A stretch of 64,000 nt of DNA, from positions 61,033-125,032 of the forward strand of contig JBDKRG010000036.1 in NCBI GenBank assembly GCA_039683515.1. Reading direction: 5' to 3'. The DNA is from JAJFUE01 sp039683515 (GTDB lineage: Bacteria; Sumerlaeota; Sumerlaeia; MVZB01). The notes under the pieces are model-generated. The model did no database searches. It saw only the letters and a program-made list of their open reading frames with translations, and was not told the DNA's origin. Of the stretch, positions 36,102 through 45,173 are shown piece after piece (within the stretch, counting starts at the first letter, position 1; each line of letters begins with the position of its first letter). The position numbers and the translations under genes are program-made.

Positions 36102-37034
36102 ATGATTCAGCCTCAATCGATCATCGACCACATGGAGCGGGTCATCGTCGGCAAGCGGCCCGTCCTGGAGCTTGTGCTGGCCGCGATGCTGGCCGAGGGC
36201 CACGTTCTGATCGAGGACGTCCCCGGCGTGGCCAAGACCCTTCTGGCGCGCACGGTCGCGCGCACGTTCAACCTCTCGTATTCGCGCGTGCAGCTCACCC
36301 CCGACCTGCTGCCGGCCGACCTGACCGGCACCGGCATCTGGGACGAGACCGTCCGGCAGTTCCGGTTCCAGCCGGGCCCCGTGTTCTGCCAGATCCTTCT
36401 GGCCGACGAGCTCAACCGCGCCACGCCGCGCACGCAGGCCGGCCTGCTCGAGGCGATGGAGGAGCAGGCGGTCACCGAGGGGGGCAATCGCCACCCGCTC
36501 CCGCGCCCGTTCTTTGTGCTGGCCACGCAGAACCCGATCGAGCAGCAGGGGGTTTTCCCGCTGCCCGAGGCGCAGCTCGACCGCTTCCTCATTCAGATTT
36601 CGATGGGCTACCCCGAGGCCGAGGACGAGCTTGCGATCGTGCTGGCGCAGGCGCAGGGCCACCCGATCGACAAGCTGGCATCGATCGCGGGCCTCAGCGA
36701 TTTCCAGCAGATGCGCGAGGCCTCGATGCGCCTCCACATCGACCCGACCGTCGGCGAATACATCGTCCGGCTCGTGCGGGCCACGCGCGAGCGCGAGGAA
36801 CTGCTGCTCGGCGCGAGCCCGCGCGCCTCGATCGGCCTGCACCGGCTCGCGCGCGCGCTGGCCTACGTCGAGGAGAGCGAATACGTCCTGCCCGATCACG
36901 TCAAGCTCGCCGCGCCGGCCGTCCTGCGCCACCGGCTGATGCTGACGCCGCAGGCGCGCCTTGCCGGCCTCAAGACCGACCAGGTGATCGAGACGCTTCT
37001 GGACCGCGTCGAAGTCCCGATCTACACCGCGTGA
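36102..37034 (+). CDS. MoxR-family AAA+ ATPase
   Basis: The protein has 310 residues. The Walker A variant DVPGVAKT (39-46), Walker B ILLADELNRA (98-107), sensor FFVLATQNPIEQQG and the C-terminal lid are typical of MoxR. These ATPases act as chaperones for partner proteins with von Willebrand or DUF58 domains. A DUF58 protein is encoded 190 bp downstream on the same strand, the usual pairing; VWA or transglutaminase partners are absent. Confidence 0.95.
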   Translation: MIQPQSIIDHMERVIVGKRPVLELVLAAMLAEGHVLIEDVPGVAKTLLARTVARTFNLSYSRVQLTPDLLPADLTGTGIWDETVRQFRFQPGPVFCQILLADELNRATPRTQAGLLEAMEEQAVTEGGNRHPLPRPFFVLATQNPIEQQGVFPLPEAQLDRFLIQISMGYPEAEDELAIVLAQAQGHPIDKLASIAGLSDFQQMREASMRLHIDPTVGEYIVRLVRATREREELLLGASPRASIGLHRLARALAYVEESEYVLPDHVKLAAPAVLRHRLMLTPQARLAGLKTDQVIETLLDRVEVPIYTA

Positions 37035-37035
37035 G

Positions 37036-37070
37036 ACGAGTGATGAGTGATGAATGATGAATGATGAATC
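37036..37070. repeat. GATGAAT heptamer run
   Basis: gacgagtgatgagtgatgaa followed by two more gatgaat units, directly after the MoxR stop codon. Confidence 0.85.
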
Positions 37071-37134
37071 GAACTCATTTGTCGCGTTTGTGGAACCGCG
37101 TGAGCGGATCGATCCGGGGCTTGGTTTCGAAGCT

Positions 37135-37210
37135 TGGTGCTGATTCGATTACGATTACGAGCACGAGCACGAGCACGAGCACGAACCGATAACTTTTGTC
37201 AAGCGCTCCA
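37135..37210 (+). repeat. ATTACG/AGCACG repeat element (locus G)
   Basis: gctgattcg, two ATTACG, four AGCACG and the tail gaaccgataacttttgtcaa with gcgctcc. The tail resembles those at loci A and B. It ends about 15 bp before the DUF58 start. Confidence 0.75.
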
Positions 37211-37225
37211 GGCCGCTCAATACCC

Positions 37226-38542
37226 ATGCGTCGACTGACCCGCCCTACTTCCGGTTATATCGCTTCGCGGCTGGTCGTCCTCACCGCGGTCTTCTTCTTT
37301 GTCCTGTGGATCCTGACCCTGCCCGCGACCCCGGCGCAGGCCGCGCTGGCCGCGTTCTTCATGATCGCGATGCTCTGGTCGTGGCTGCTGAGCCGCGGCC
37401 AGCTGGAAACCGTCCGCGCCGTCCGCGCCCACCGCCCGCGCGTCTTCGAGCAGGACGACCTCGACGTGGTCCTGACCTTTTCGCGCGGCAAGGGTTTCCC
37501 GATCCAGCTCCTTCAGGTCGAGGACCGCTTCATGGCGTCGATGGAAATGAGCCGCCGCCACCTGATCCCGTGGCTGGCCGGCGGCTGGGAAGTCCTCCTG
37601 CACTACCGCGCCGCCGCCGACCGCCACCGCGGCCATTACTTCATCGGCCCGGTCGTCGTGCGCGCCGCCGACCCGCTCGGCATCTTCATGCACCATCACG
37701 AGCTCGACTGCATCACGCCGCTGATCATTTATCCGCGCGCCGACCCGCTGCCCGACTACACCGTTCCGGGCGACCTCGCCCAGCCGGGGGCGTCGATGAA
37801 TTTCGTCCGGCGCGTCGGGGTGGGCGAGGAGGTCCTCGGCGTGCGCCAGTATCACCCCGGCGACCCGCCCGGCCGCGTCCACTGGCGCACCTCGGCGCGT
37901 TGCGGCCGGTTGCACGTCGTCGAGCTCGACCGCCCGATCCAGTCCGAGTTGGCCGTGATGCTCGACATGAGCCGGCGGTCGCGGTTCGGCCTTGGCGCCG
38001 AAGCCACCACCGAGCTGAGCGTCCGCGCCGCCACCAGCGTCCTGACCCGCGCCCACGAGACGCGCCACCGGTTCTCGCTGGCCTACGTCCAGAACGAGCC
38101 GGTCATGATCCCGTCCGGATCGGGCCTGGCCCACCTGCACATGCTTCTGGACCGGCTCGCGATCCTGAACCCCTCGGGCGAGGCGGTCATGTGGCGCGAC
38201 CTGGCCCCGCGCGCGCTCCTGCTCCCCGCCGGCTCGCGCGCCGTGTTCATCTGCGCGGTCGCCAACGTGCCGGTCCGGGATGCGACGCTTCTCCTGCGCA
38301 GCCTCGCCGAAGCCGGCGTCGGCGTCGACTGCATCCTCGTCAACGAGCAGGATTTCATTAAGATTTACCGCGACCAGGAAAAGGACGTGCGCCACGACCC
38401 CAGGGCCGAGGACGTCGTCGAGGCGCTGCGCCTGACGGGGGCGCGCCTGTTCCTGCTCGACCGCGCCCGCGCCAGCCTCGCCGGCATCCACCCCGAAAAC
38501 GACCTCATCGACCGGGCCGTCGAAAAATTCCAGTCACGGTAG
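37226..38542 (+). CDS. DUF58 domain protein
   Basis: The protein has 438 residues. Two membrane helices near 10-55 are followed by a beta domain and a DUF58/VWA-like region with GVGEEVLGVRQYHPGDPPGRVHWR in pieces near 200-225, the family hallmark. Such proteins pair with MoxR ATPases, here immediately upstream. Start at ATG 37226 was preferred to an upstream TTG (37196) within the repeat element. Confidence 0.9.
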   Translation: MRRLTRPTSGYIASRLVVLTAVFFFVLWILTLPATPAQAALAAFFMIAMLWSWLLSRGQLETVRAVRAHRPRVFEQDDLDVVLTFSRGKGFPIQLLQVEDRFMASMEMSRRHLIPWLAGGWEVLLHYRAAADRHRGHYFIGPVVVRAADPLGIFMHHHELDCITPLIIYPRADPLPDYTVPGDLAQPGASMNFVRRVGVGEEVLGVRQYHPGDPPGRVHWRTSARCGRLHVVELDRPIQSELAVMLDMSRRSRFGLGAEATTELSVRAATSVLTRAHETRHRFSLAYVQNEPVMIPSGSGLAHLHMLLDRLAILNPSGEAVMWRDLAPRALLLPAGSRAVFICAVANVPVRDATLLLRSLAEAGVGVDCILVNEQDFIKIYRDQEKDVRHDPRAEDVVEALRLTGARLFLLDRARASLAGIHPENDLIDRAVEKFQSR

Positions 38543-38723
38543 AGTGTGTTCATTTATTTTGCGTGTTCACAAATTGTAAACAGCCATCGATTCTGAACAA
38601 ACCGCAACATGAAATTCGAGAGATCGAATTTACGTCTTGCCTTCACCCCTTCTCCTCCATTTAAATCCTCCTAATTTCCGTAGCTTTGCCGGCGGACCGT
38701 GCCGGTTTGGGAGAAGGTGTGGC

Positions 38724-41700
38724 ATGCGACAGTGGCCGTTGGCCGTTCTGGGTCTGTTTCTGTGCTCGATTTTCGGTGTTTCCCCCGCCTCCGCGCAATT
38801 GACCGGCATGATCCCCGACGGCAAGGCCGGCGCCAAACCCTCGGCCGTTCGGCTCGAGTCGCTCCCGCGCGCCCGGGCCGCCGCCCTGCCGGCCAAGGTC
38901 AAGAACATCACCTACCTGCCCGTCGTGCGCAATCAGGGGCTGGCCAATTGCGGCGCGTTTTCACCGACGTATTACCTCAAGACGTGGCAGGAGGCCAAGG
39001 AGCACGGCTGGGTCCGCCCCGACCCCGACAAGAACCCCGAGCGGATCATGAGCCCCGGCTTCACCTTCCCGCTGACCAACGGCGGCCAGAACAACGGCGC
39101 CAACATCGGCCACGTCATGGAGGTGATCTGCCGCTACGGCTGCGCCGACTGGAAGACGATGCCCGAGACGAGCGACTACACCACCTATCCGAGCGAGGCC
39201 GCGTGGCGCAACGCGATCAAGTATCGCAGCAGCCAGGTTCTGAGCATCGACCCGAGCAAGGCCTCCGGCATCACGCTCATCAAGGAACAGCTCGCCGCGG
39301 GCAACCTCGTGACGATCGGCGCCCTCCTCTATCACGACACCTACGACCAGTACCCCACCGCCGGCGTCGGCGTCGACACCGCCAGCGGCGTCATCTACGA
39401 CCACGGCTATACGCTCTGGGATTACCACGCGTTCACGATCATCGGCTACGACGACGACAAGGCCTACGACGCCGGCGGCGTCGCCGGCAAGGGGGCGTTC
39501 CTGGCCGTCAACTCGTGGGGGACCGGCTGGGGCGTGACCGACGCCGACGCCGGCTCGGCTGGGTTCGTCTGGTTCTCGTACGATTACATCATGAACAAGC
39601 GCGGCGGGCTCTCGGGCGCGGCCTACACGATGGTCGACCGCATCGGCTACGCCCCGACCGAGTTGGCGGTCCTGGACATGTGGGTCAATCGCCGCGCCTA
39701 CCTGACCATGTCGATCTACCCCGGCTCGCCTTACGACCGGCTGGCCGCGTCGCTCGAGGCGTTCCCCAACGGCGGCGGCGACCAGTATTTCACCGGCCGG
39801 ATCGTCCTCGACGTCACCGACTTCGCGTCCCTCAGCCCCGTCGCCTACACCGTCGACGCGATCGACGACTCGGCGATGGTCAGCACGACCGAGGGGGGCG
39901 CCAAGACCGGCGCGATCACCGGCCTCACGATCGAAAAGGCCAACGGCCAGAAGATCAGGGCGAACATCAGTGCGAGCGATCCAATCAGTATTTATGCGCT
40001 CCCCGATTACAGCAGCCTCGCCGATTACGTCAGCGTCGCCCACGCCGGCGCGCTTCAGGAGCGGCCGATCGGCCTGGACGACCTCACCACCCAGGCCCTC
40101 AGCGCGGCGTGGTGCGACTGGAACCGCGACGGCGCGCCCGACCTGGCACTGAGCGGCAGCTTCCTGATCTCGAGCCGGATGCTGCGCGCCTACCGCAACA
40201 TCACCGTCACCAGCACGACGCTGCAGAACCTGGAGAGCCCCGATCCCTCGCCGGGATTCGTCACCTCGCGCCTGGCCTGGGGCGACTACGACAACGACGG
40301 CTTCCCCGACATCGCGGTGGGCGGCCAGATTTACACGCAAAACGGGACGAGCTGGGACTCGGTCTGCGCCGTCAAGATCTACCGCAACCTGCAGACCGGC
40401 CGATTCGCCGACAGCGGCATCGCCCTGCCCGCCGTCTCTACTTCCGGTCTTGCGTGGGGGGACGTCAACAACGACGGCCGCGTCGACCTGGCCTTCACCG
40501 GCGGCACCGACACCGGCAAGCTCTCGAAGCTCTACCTCAACGGCGGCGGCGGCAAGTTCACCGACAGCGGCGTCGCGCTGCCCACGTCGCTCGACCCCGC
40601 CCTCTCCTTCGCCGACATGAACAACGACGGCTGGCTCGACCTCGCCATCGGCAACGAAATCTATAAGAATAACGGCGCCTCGGGCACGTTCACCAAGGTC
40701 GCGACCCTCGCCGACGGCTACAACAGCGTCCACGCCTGGGGCGACTACAACGGCGACGGCCTGCTCGACCTCGCCTACGCGCGCATCAACGACAATTACG
40801 GCGGCCAGCGCGAGCTGACGACGATCTACCGCAACGACGGCAATTTCGCCTTCACCGAGGTCGACGCCGGCCTCGCCGGCGTCTACGACGGCTCGCTCGC
40901 GTGGGCCGACATGGACAACGACGGCCGGCTCGACCTGGCGGTCGCCGGCTACCCCGAGGACGACTGGACCAGCAAGACGACGCGCGTCTACCGCCAGGTC
41001 TCGAGCGGCAAGTTCCAGGATTCCGGCGCGTATCTCGTTCCGGCCGCGCTCGGCACGGTCGGCTGGGCCGATTTCGACAGCGACGGCGACGCCGACCTCC
41101 TCGTCACCGGCCACAGCATCGACACCGACACCCAGTTCCTCGGCGCCACGAAATTCTACGCCAGCCAGGTCTCCCAGCCCGACGCCATGAACCGCCGCAA
41201 CACCGCGCCGACCGTCCCCGTCTCGAGCATGGCCGTCGAATACGATTCCACCAACAAGCTCGTCAAGCTCAAGTGGGGCGCGCAGACCGACGCGCAGACC
41301 CCCAAGTACGCGCTCGGTTACCGCCTCCGCGTCGGCACGTATCCGGGCGCCAGCGACGTCGTGAGCCCGCACGGCGACCTCACGATCAACGGCCCGCACC
41401 CGCACATGATGATCTCGTCCACGCAGCCGGGCCGCCTCCTCAAGGGCCTCCAGGCCGGCCGCTATTACTGGGCGGTCCAGACGGTCGACGCCGGCCTGGC
41501 CTGCTCGGCGTGGAGCGAGGAAAAATCGTTCGTTCTCGGCTCGTCGGGCCTCGTGACGGGCGACGCCAACCGCGACGGCAAAATCAACGTCGCCGACGTC
41601 GTCGCGGCCTCGCTCATGGCGCAGGGCAAGACGACCGCCCAGCCGCAGTACGCCGACCTCGACGGCAACGGCAAGGTCGAGTCCCTCGACGCGTGGATGA

Positions 41701-43985
41701 TCGCGCGCAAGCTGGTCGCGCTCGACGGCGCGTCGGCGTACATGCCGGTCGTGAGCGGCGCGATCGGCTCGGCGGGCGGCACGCTCGGCGCGGCTTCCGA
41801 CGGCCTCCAGATCGTCGTTCCGGCCAGCGCCTTCCCCGCGGCCGCGCAGCTGTCGCTCGAGGTCATGGGCGGTTCCGTCGGCCCCGATAGCGTGCCGCTC
41901 ACGTGGCGGCTCAAGGGGCTGCCGCCCGATTTCAAGTCGCCCGTCAAGGTGCGCATGAAGGACATCCGCTCCAACACCGCGCTCACGCCGTTCATCCGGC
42001 TCCAGCGCCCCGGCTTCTCCAACACCCTCTCGGGCGCGACCACCGGGACCGTCGTGCGCCAGGCGACCAAGGCCTCCGACGGCTGGCTCGAGGTCACGAT
42101 CGACGAGCCCGGCGCGCGCACGTCGGCCGATGCCGCCTCCATCGCCAAGGCCGCGGCCCCCACGCTCATGGGCGACGCCGCCGACCCGCTGGCCGGCTAC
42201 GACTACACGTTCGTGATGAACCTGCTCTCGGAGGACCAGTACCGCTACGACGGCGGCCATTTCCGCATCACCGCCGCCGCCAAGTACAAGGATAACCTCC
42301 CCCAGATCGCCACCGACCTCGAGGACGCCTACGCCTACTACACGAACACGCTCGGCTTCGACCTCAGCCGCCGCAACTGGACGAAGTATCCGCTCGAGGT
42401 CTGCGTGATGGATCTCGGCAAGGGCTCCTCCGGCGAGCCGGTCAACGCCTACACCGTCTCCAGCATCAGCTACAACGGCATCAGCATCGAGCTCAACCAG
42501 CTGATCCTCAGCGAGCGCAACGCCGTCCGCACCACGCTCGCTCACGAGTTCTTCCACGTCGTCCAGGCGCTCTACGACTCGCGCAACCGCGTGGCGCGCG
42601 CGACCAGCAACCCCGACCTGTGGGTCGACGAGGCGACCGCCACCTACCTCGAAAGCCATTTCGCCACGATCGACGGCTGGCAGTCGGACGTCCTCATGGC
42701 CTACAAGTTCATGATGTTCAACGGCTACGAGCAGGCCGAGCGGTTCTGGGGTTCAACCGCCCAGAACTACGGCTACGGGGCGGCGTGCCTGATCGCCAAC
42801 CTCGTCTACCGCAACGGCAACAACCCGGCGATCATCAAGACCATTTACGACAAGAAAAAGGCCGGCACGAAAGGCCTCTACGCCCTCGCGCAGTCGGCCA
42901 CCGGCTACCCGCTCGCGACGTGGTTCACGAGCCTCTTCGAGAACATGCTGACCGGCAAGATCTACCCATCGATGATCACGCCGGCCGTCCTCAAGAACGA
43001 CGTCGCCGGCAAAAAGCGCACGCTCACGCTCAAGACCGAGCGCCAGCGCGGCGGCCACCTGCCCGAGACCTGCATGAGCGACCTCTCGGCCAACATGACC
43101 GTCATGATGTTCGACGACCCGCTCCTGAACGTCCAGTCGGGCGACAAGCTCGGCTTCCAGCTCAAGACCGACGAGCCCCTCGACCACAACCTTGCGGTCA
43201 TGAGCATGACGCGCTCGGGCGGGACGAGCGCGTTCACCAAGCTCGGCGAGGCTGCCTACGACAGCAACCGCAAGGCGCTTCGCCTCGTCGTTCCCAACGC
43301 GGCCAATTACATCAAGAAAAACACCTGGCTCGTCCCGATCGTCGCCAACACCGACATGGACCTGCCGTTCGACAACCAGGTCGCCTCGACCCTCTATTAC
43401 GGCGTCTTCCGCGACTACTCGAACCAGCCGATCACCGAGCACACCCAATCCCACGGCCACATTTATTTCGGCGCCGAGGAGATCCCGTTCCCGACCATCA
43501 AGCAGTCGGGCAAGTTCAGCGCCAACGACGTCACGCTCCTTTATGAACGGTATAAGACCAATACCGATCCGTCGTTCATCCCCAACGTCCAGATTTACAT
43601 GTGGGGCGAGCCGAACGACCCCGTCCCGTTCGAGTTCAGCGCCTCGTTCACGTCGACCAGCTACACCGGCATGAGCACCGACGGCCGCAACCAGTATGTC
43701 ATCACGATTACGAGCCCGATGCAGTATCAGGTGCGAAAGTATCGCGGGATGGTTTACGGGCCTTTCGACTTCCGCACGGAACTCGTGTCGACGGGTCCGT
43801 GGACGAGCAGCCCCAACGGCTCGTTCACACTCGACGACGGCGAGGACGCGAACATATACATGATCGACATGAAATTCAGCTACAACATCAAGGTCTACGA
43901 CACGCAAAACGAGAACGCGCTCCTTGCCAATTACGATTCGGAGCGCACGCCGTACGGGTTTGACTTGGAACTGTTCCGCAACTAA
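38724..43985 (+). CDS. Secreted multidomain protein: papain-like C1 protease, FG-GAP repeats, dockerin and zinc metallopeptidase-like domain
   Basis: The protein has 1753 residues with a signal peptide (1-24, ending SPASAQ). A papain-like domain spans about 55-320 with Gln71/Cys76 (NQGLANCGAF), His235 (YHAFTIIGYDDD) and Asn263 (NSWGTGWG). FG-GAP/VCBS-like repeats cover about 460-815 (six copies of a WxDxxNDGxxDL pattern). A fibronectin-like domain (830-940) is followed by a type I dockerin (near 945-1000, GDANRDGKINVADVV). A second protease-like site is AHEFFHVVQ (HExxH from 1274) with downstream Glu1303 in VDEATATYLES. The last 400 residues are unassigned. gagaagg and ggc before ATG support the start. 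It is probably an extracellular degradative enzyme. Confidence 0.85.
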   Translation: MRQWPLAVLGLFLCSIFGVSPASAQLTGMIPDGKAGAKPSAVRLESLPRARAAALPAKVKNITYLPVVRNQGLANCGAFSPTYYLKTWQEAKEHGWVRPDPDKNPERIMSPGFTFPLTNGGQNNGANIGHVMEVICRYGCADWKTMPETSDYTTYPSEAAWRNAIKYRSSQVLSIDPSKASGITLIKEQLAAGNLVTIGALLYHDTYDQYPTAGVGVDTASGVIYDHGYTLWDYHAFTIIGYDDDKAYDAGGVAGKGAFLAVNSWGTGWGVTDADAGSAGFVWFSYDYIMNKRGGLSGAAYTMVDRIGYAPTELAVLDMWVNRRAYLTMSIYPGSPYDRLAASLEAFPNGGGDQYFTGRIVLDVTDFASLSPVAYTVDAIDDSAMVSTTEGGAKTGAITGLTIEKANGQKIRANISASDPISIYALPDYSSLADYVSVAHAGALQERPIGLDDLTTQALSAAWCDWNRDGAPDLALSGSFLISSRMLRAYRNITVTSTTLQNLESPDPSPGFVTSRLAWGDYDNDGFPDIAVGGQIYTQNGTSWDSVCAVKIYRNLQTGRFADSGIALPAVSTSGLAWGDVNNDGRVDLAFTGGTDTGKLSKLYLNGGGGKFTDSGVALPTSLDPALSFADMNNDGWLDLAIGNEIYKNNGASGTFTKVATLADGYNSVHAWGDYNGDGLLDLAYARINDNYGGQRELTTIYRNDGNFAFTEVDAGLAGVYDGSLAWADMDNDGRLDLAVAGYPEDDWTSKTTRVYRQVSSGKFQDSGAYLVPAALGTVGWADFDSDGDADLLVTGHSIDTDTQFLGATKFYASQVSQPDAMNRRNTAPTVPVSSMAVEYDSTNKLVKLKWGAQTDAQTPKYALGYRLRVGTYPGASDVVSPHGDLTINGPHPHMMISSTQPGRLLKGLQAGRYYWAVQTVDAGLACSAWSEEKSFVLGSSGLVTGDANRDGKINVADVVAASLMAQGKTTAQPQYADLDGNGKVESLDAWMIARKLVALDGASAYMPVVSGAIGSAGGTLGAASDGLQIVVPASAFPAAAQLSLEVMGGSVGPDSVPLTWRLKGLPPDFKSPVKVRMKDIRSNTALTPFIRLQRPGFSNTLSGATTGTVVRQATKASDGWLEVTIDEPGARTSADAASIAKAAAPTLMGDAADPLAGYDYTFVMNLLSEDQYRYDGGHFRITAAAKYKDNLPQIATDLEDAYAYYTNTLGFDLSRRNWTKYPLEVCVMDLGKGSSGEPVNAYTVSSISYNGISIELNQLILSERNAVRTTLAHEFFHVVQALYDSRNRVARATSNPDLWVDEATATYLESHFATIDGWQSDVLMAYKFMMFNGYEQAERFWGSTAQNYGYGAACLIANLVYRNGNNPAIIKTIYDKKKAGTKGLYALAQSATGYPLATWFTSLFENMLTGKIYPSMITPAVLKNDVAGKKRTLTLKTERQRGGHLPETCMSDLSANMTVMMFDDPLLNVQSGDKLGFQLKTDEPLDHNLAVMSMTRSGGTSAFTKLGEAAYDSNRKALRLVVPNAANYIKKNTWLVPIVANTDMDLPFDNQVASTLYYGVFRDYSNQPITEHTQSHGHIYFGAEEIPFPTIKQSGKFSANDVTLLYERYKTNTDPSFIPNVQIYMWGEPNDPVPFEFSASFTSTSYTGMSTDGRNQYVITITSPMQYQVRKYRGMVYGPFDFRTELVSTGPWTSSPNGSFTLDDGEDANIYMIDMKFSYNIKVYDTQNENALLANYDSERTPYGFDLELFRN

Positions 43986-43995
43986 CCCCGGGAGT

Positions 43996-45087
43996 TTATC
44001 TCCTCGCCTGTTTGTAGGCCGCGATCGTGGCTTCGGCGCGGTGTTGCTGGGTGTAGCCGGATTCAACCCGCTGTCGCGCGTTTGTTCTCATCGCCTGCGA
44101 CTTCTTGCCGAGCGCCTCGATCAGCGCTTCAGCGAGCTGGGTGGTGTTTTCAGCCAGCCAGCCAGTTTTGCCGTCCTCGACGATGTCGGCCAGCGCCCCG
44201 CGCGCCATGGCGACGACCGGCCGGCCGCACGCCATTGCCTCGAGCGCCGCGCGGCACGAGCCGTCCGACCCCGGCGCCGGCACGACGCACACGTCCATGG
44301 CCGCGTACGCCTCGGGCAGGTCGTCTTTGCGGTGGCCGATGAACACGATGTTCGCCGCCTCGGGCCGCCCCGCAAGCCGCTTCTTGAAGAGCGCCTGTTC
44401 CGAACCGCTGCCGGCGACGATCCACCGCGCGTTGGGGATCTTCTTCACCACCTCGCCGAACGCCTCGAGCAGGTCGAACTGCCCGCGCCCGCGCCGCATC
44501 CGCGAGACCGTCCCCAGCGCCGGCGCATTGGCCTCGATCCCCCATTCGGCCCGCAGCCGTGCGCCGTCCAGGCCGGGCCGGAACCGCTCCAGGTCAACCG
44601 CCCCGCGCACGCACGCGACCGCTTCGGGGGCGATCCCCGCCGCGACGGCGCGTTCCCGATCGGCGCGGCTCGGAATGATGTACACATCGGCCGCGGCCTT
44701 TAACAGCCGGCGCCGCACGGGGCCCGGCGCGATCGTCAGCCCGCGGTGCAGCGTGCGCGCGAGCAGCGGCATCCCCGGCCGCCCTCGTTTGCCGAGCGCC
44801 GCGAACGCCAGCATGTGATCCGGCCCGAGGTGGCAGTGGATGACGTCGATCCCCGCCAGCACGCGCCGGCGCAGCTCGCGCATGTCGCCGAGCATGCTGC
44901 GGTGCAGCTTCAGGCCGCTTGCGCGCGTCAGCCCCATCGCGGCGATCCGCCGCTCGAGCCCCCGGCCGCCCCGGCACGCAAACTCGATTTCATGGCCGAG
45001 CGCCCGCTGGGCGGCCGCCAGCTCCGCCGCCGCCACCGCCGCCCCCGACCAGCGCTCCGAAGAAATGAGATGAAGAATGTGCAGCAT
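43996..45087 (-). CDS. Glycosyltransferase family 4-like protein
   Basis: The protein has 363 residues with a GT-B fold. The N-terminus is MLHILHLISSERWSGAA and the C-terminal EX7E region reads GSDGSCRAALEAMACGRPVV, with the loop GRGQFDLLEAFGEVV. Start was set at MLHILHL since the 13 upstream codons lie in AT-rich DNA. It probably adds a sugar to a cell-surface glycan. The next gene upstream is another GT-B enzyme in the same direction, separated by a 20-bp perfect inverted repeat. Confidence 0.88.
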   Translation of the reverse strand: MLHILHLISSERWSGAAVAAAELAAAQRALGHEIEFACRGGRGLERRIAAMGLTRASGLKLHRSMLGDMRELRRRVLAGIDVIHCHLGPDHMLAFAALGKRGRPGMPLLARTLHRGLTIAPGPVRRRLLKAAADVYIIPSRADRERAVAAGIAPEAVACVRGAVDLERFRPGLDGARLRAEWGIEANAPALGTVSRMRRGRGQFDLLEAFGEVVKKIPNARWIVAGSGSEQALFKKRLAGRPEAANIVFIGHRKDDLPEAYAAMDVCVVPAPGSDGSCRAALEAMACGRPVVAMARGALADIVEDGKTGWLAENTTQLAEALIEALGKKSQAMRTNARQRVESGYTQQHRAEATIAAYKQARR

Positions 45088-45104
45088 GAATGACCCAAAA
45101 TGCG

Positions 45105-45150
45105 ATTTATACCTATTTATACTCAAAATCGAGTATAAATAGGTATAAAT
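45105..45150. promoter_or_regulatory. Perfect 20-bp inverted repeat between two glycosyltransferase genes
   Basis: The arms 45105-45124 and 45131-45150 are exact reverse complements of an AT-rich sequence with a 6-bp loop. It lies 17 bp upstream of the downstream glycosyltransferase start in the direction of transcription. It could be an operator or an RNA hairpin controlling that start. No other copy was seen. Confidence 0.8.
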
Positions 45151-45173
45151 TGATATATTTTAAGTAAATCAAG

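Noticed and set aside
38961..42659. 1232-codon open frame on the minus strand
   Set aside because: It mirrors the large secreted protease gene; its Arg/Val/Asp-rich translation follows the opposite-strand codon bias and has no domain or ribosome site.
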